Positions 5,947 through 6,449 of a stretch of 6,449 nucleotides of DNA are shown here, piece by piece (positions within the stretch are counted from its first letter, which is position 1; every line of letters begins with the position of its first letter). This DNA comes from Tissierellia bacterium (GTDB lineage: Bacteria > Bacillota_A > Clostridia > Tissierellales > Peptoniphilaceae). The DNA is taken from NCBI GenBank assembly GCA_012728775.1, contig JAAYEN010000149.1, positions 1 to 6,449 of the forward strand, written 5' to 3'. The notes beneath the pieces are model-generated. The model worked only from the letters and a program-made list of their open reading frames with translations. It was not told where the DNA came from and searched no databases. The translations under genes and the position numbers were made by a program.

Positions 5947-5975
5947 TTGACTAAGAAATTATTATTACTTATAAT
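5947..5975 (+). promoter_or_regulatory. sigma-A-type promoter for the symporter gene
   Basis: TTGACT (5947-5952) and TATAAT (5970-5975) are separated by exactly 17 nt. Transcription would begin near 5982, giving a leader of about 24 nt that contains AAGGAGGAG. A second TATAAT at 5981-5986 is probably incidental. Upstream, 5811-5946 shows no gene. Confidence 0.75.
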
Positions 5976-6005
5976 GATAATATAATATTGTAAGGAGGAG
6001 AATTT

Positions 6006-6449
6006 ATGTCGAGTAAAAACGAAAAACGTAGTGTGTCCTTGGCAATTAGAATTTTAATAGGTCTAGTTCTAGGAGTTATAGTAGGTATCGCACTACAAGG
6101 AAATCCTGAAATTGCTACTACTTACATCGCACCTATTGGAACAGTGTTTTTAAATCTTATTAAACTTATCATAGTTCCATTAGTATTTGCATCGTTAGTA
6201 GTTGGGGTAGCAGGTATGGAAGACGTTACTAAATTAGGTAGAGTTGGAGCTAAAACATTTATTTATTATTTTATTACAACAGCAATTGCAATTTTTATAG
6301 GTTTATTATTAGCAAACGTCCTTAATGTAGGCGGAGGCTATGTCTTACCAAGTGCTGCAGATATAACATATGAAGCTGCAGAAGCGCCACCATTTATTCA
6401 AACTTTGGTAAATATTATTCCTTCCAATCCTTTAAAATCTATTGTTAAC
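6006..6449 (+). CDS. dicarboxylate/amino acid:cation symporter (DAACS family), 3' end cut by window
   Basis: This is the first 148 residues of a secondary transporter of the PF00375 family (GltP/GltT/DctA type), which takes up glutamate, aspartate or C4-dicarboxylates with sodium or protons. The first helix covers about residues 13-31. The strongly conserved family stretch GTVFLNLIKLIIVPLVFASL is at 45-64, followed by EDVTKLGRVG (72-81) and a third helix at about 84-106. The substrate-binding HP1, HP2 and helix 7-8 regions lie beyond the window, so substrate and coupling ion cannot be told. The family is usually a little over 400 residues, so roughly a third is present, with no stop codon before the edge. 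GGAGG lies 7 nt before the ATG, which follows a near-consensus promoter. The terminator at 5788 separates it from the CPBP gene. Confidence 0.92.
   Translation, partial: MSSKNEKRSVSLAIRILIGLVLGVIVGIALQGNPEIATTYIAPIGTVFLNLIKLIIVPLVFASLVVGVAGMEDVTKLGRVGAKTFIYYFITTAIAIFIGLLLANVLNVGGGYVLPSAADITYEAAEAPPFIQTLVNIIPSNPLKSIVN

Noticed and set aside
5911..5981. ATTATCAT and ATGATAAT boxes upstream of the symporter resembling Fur or PerR half-sites
   Set aside because: Only 8 bp match as an inverted pair 55 nt apart, the full consensus is not met, and such words are common in sequence this AT-rich.

Overview
This window reads as chromosomal DNA from a low-GC Gram-positive anaerobe, most likely a Clostridia or Tissierellia type. 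That placement is an inference from three things: strongly AT-rich sequence including AT-rich third codon positions, strong AGGAGG-type ribosome binding sites with sigma-A-like TATAAT boxes, and the gene families present. No RNA gene, insertion sequence or CRISPR array was seen.

Layout. (1) Positions 2-838, plus strand: the 3' part of a DMT/EamA transporter whose first membrane helix lies outside the window. It converges on (2) pcp, a pyroglutamyl peptidase, at 881-1570 on the minus strand, with a shared bidirectional terminator hairpin between them. (3) Two paralogous 336-residue ATP-grasp ligases in tandem on the minus strand, at 1703-2713 and 2930-3940. They align end to end without a gap at about 57% identity (hand count). 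Both have the overall D-Ala-D-Ala ligase (Ddl) architecture, but the positions matching the classical Ddl Glu-Ser-Tyr triad are changed in both. (4) A 294-bp noncoding stretch at 3941-4234 holds the promoter of the upstream ligase, a perfect 13-bp inverted repeat around a plus-strand extended -10 box, and a two-way terminator. (5) A small PF14542-like GNAT acetyltransferase at 4235-4513, minus strand. (6) Divergent from it, a CPBP/CAAX-type intramembrane protease at 4719-5768, plus strand, with a strong terminator. (7) From 6006 to the window end, plus strand: the 5' part of a dicarboxylate/amino acid:cation symporter behind a near-consensus promoter.

Possible cooperation. pcp, the two ligases and the GNAT gene share a strand, but hairpins and spacers separate them, so they look like a string of single-gene transcripts rather than one tight operon. 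Pcp removes N-terminal pyroglutamate from peptides. The ligases probably activate a carboxylate with ATP and join it to an amine, giving a dipeptide-like product. A peptide or amino-acid metabolism theme is therefore plausible but unproven. The ligase pair is the part most likely to be undescribed.
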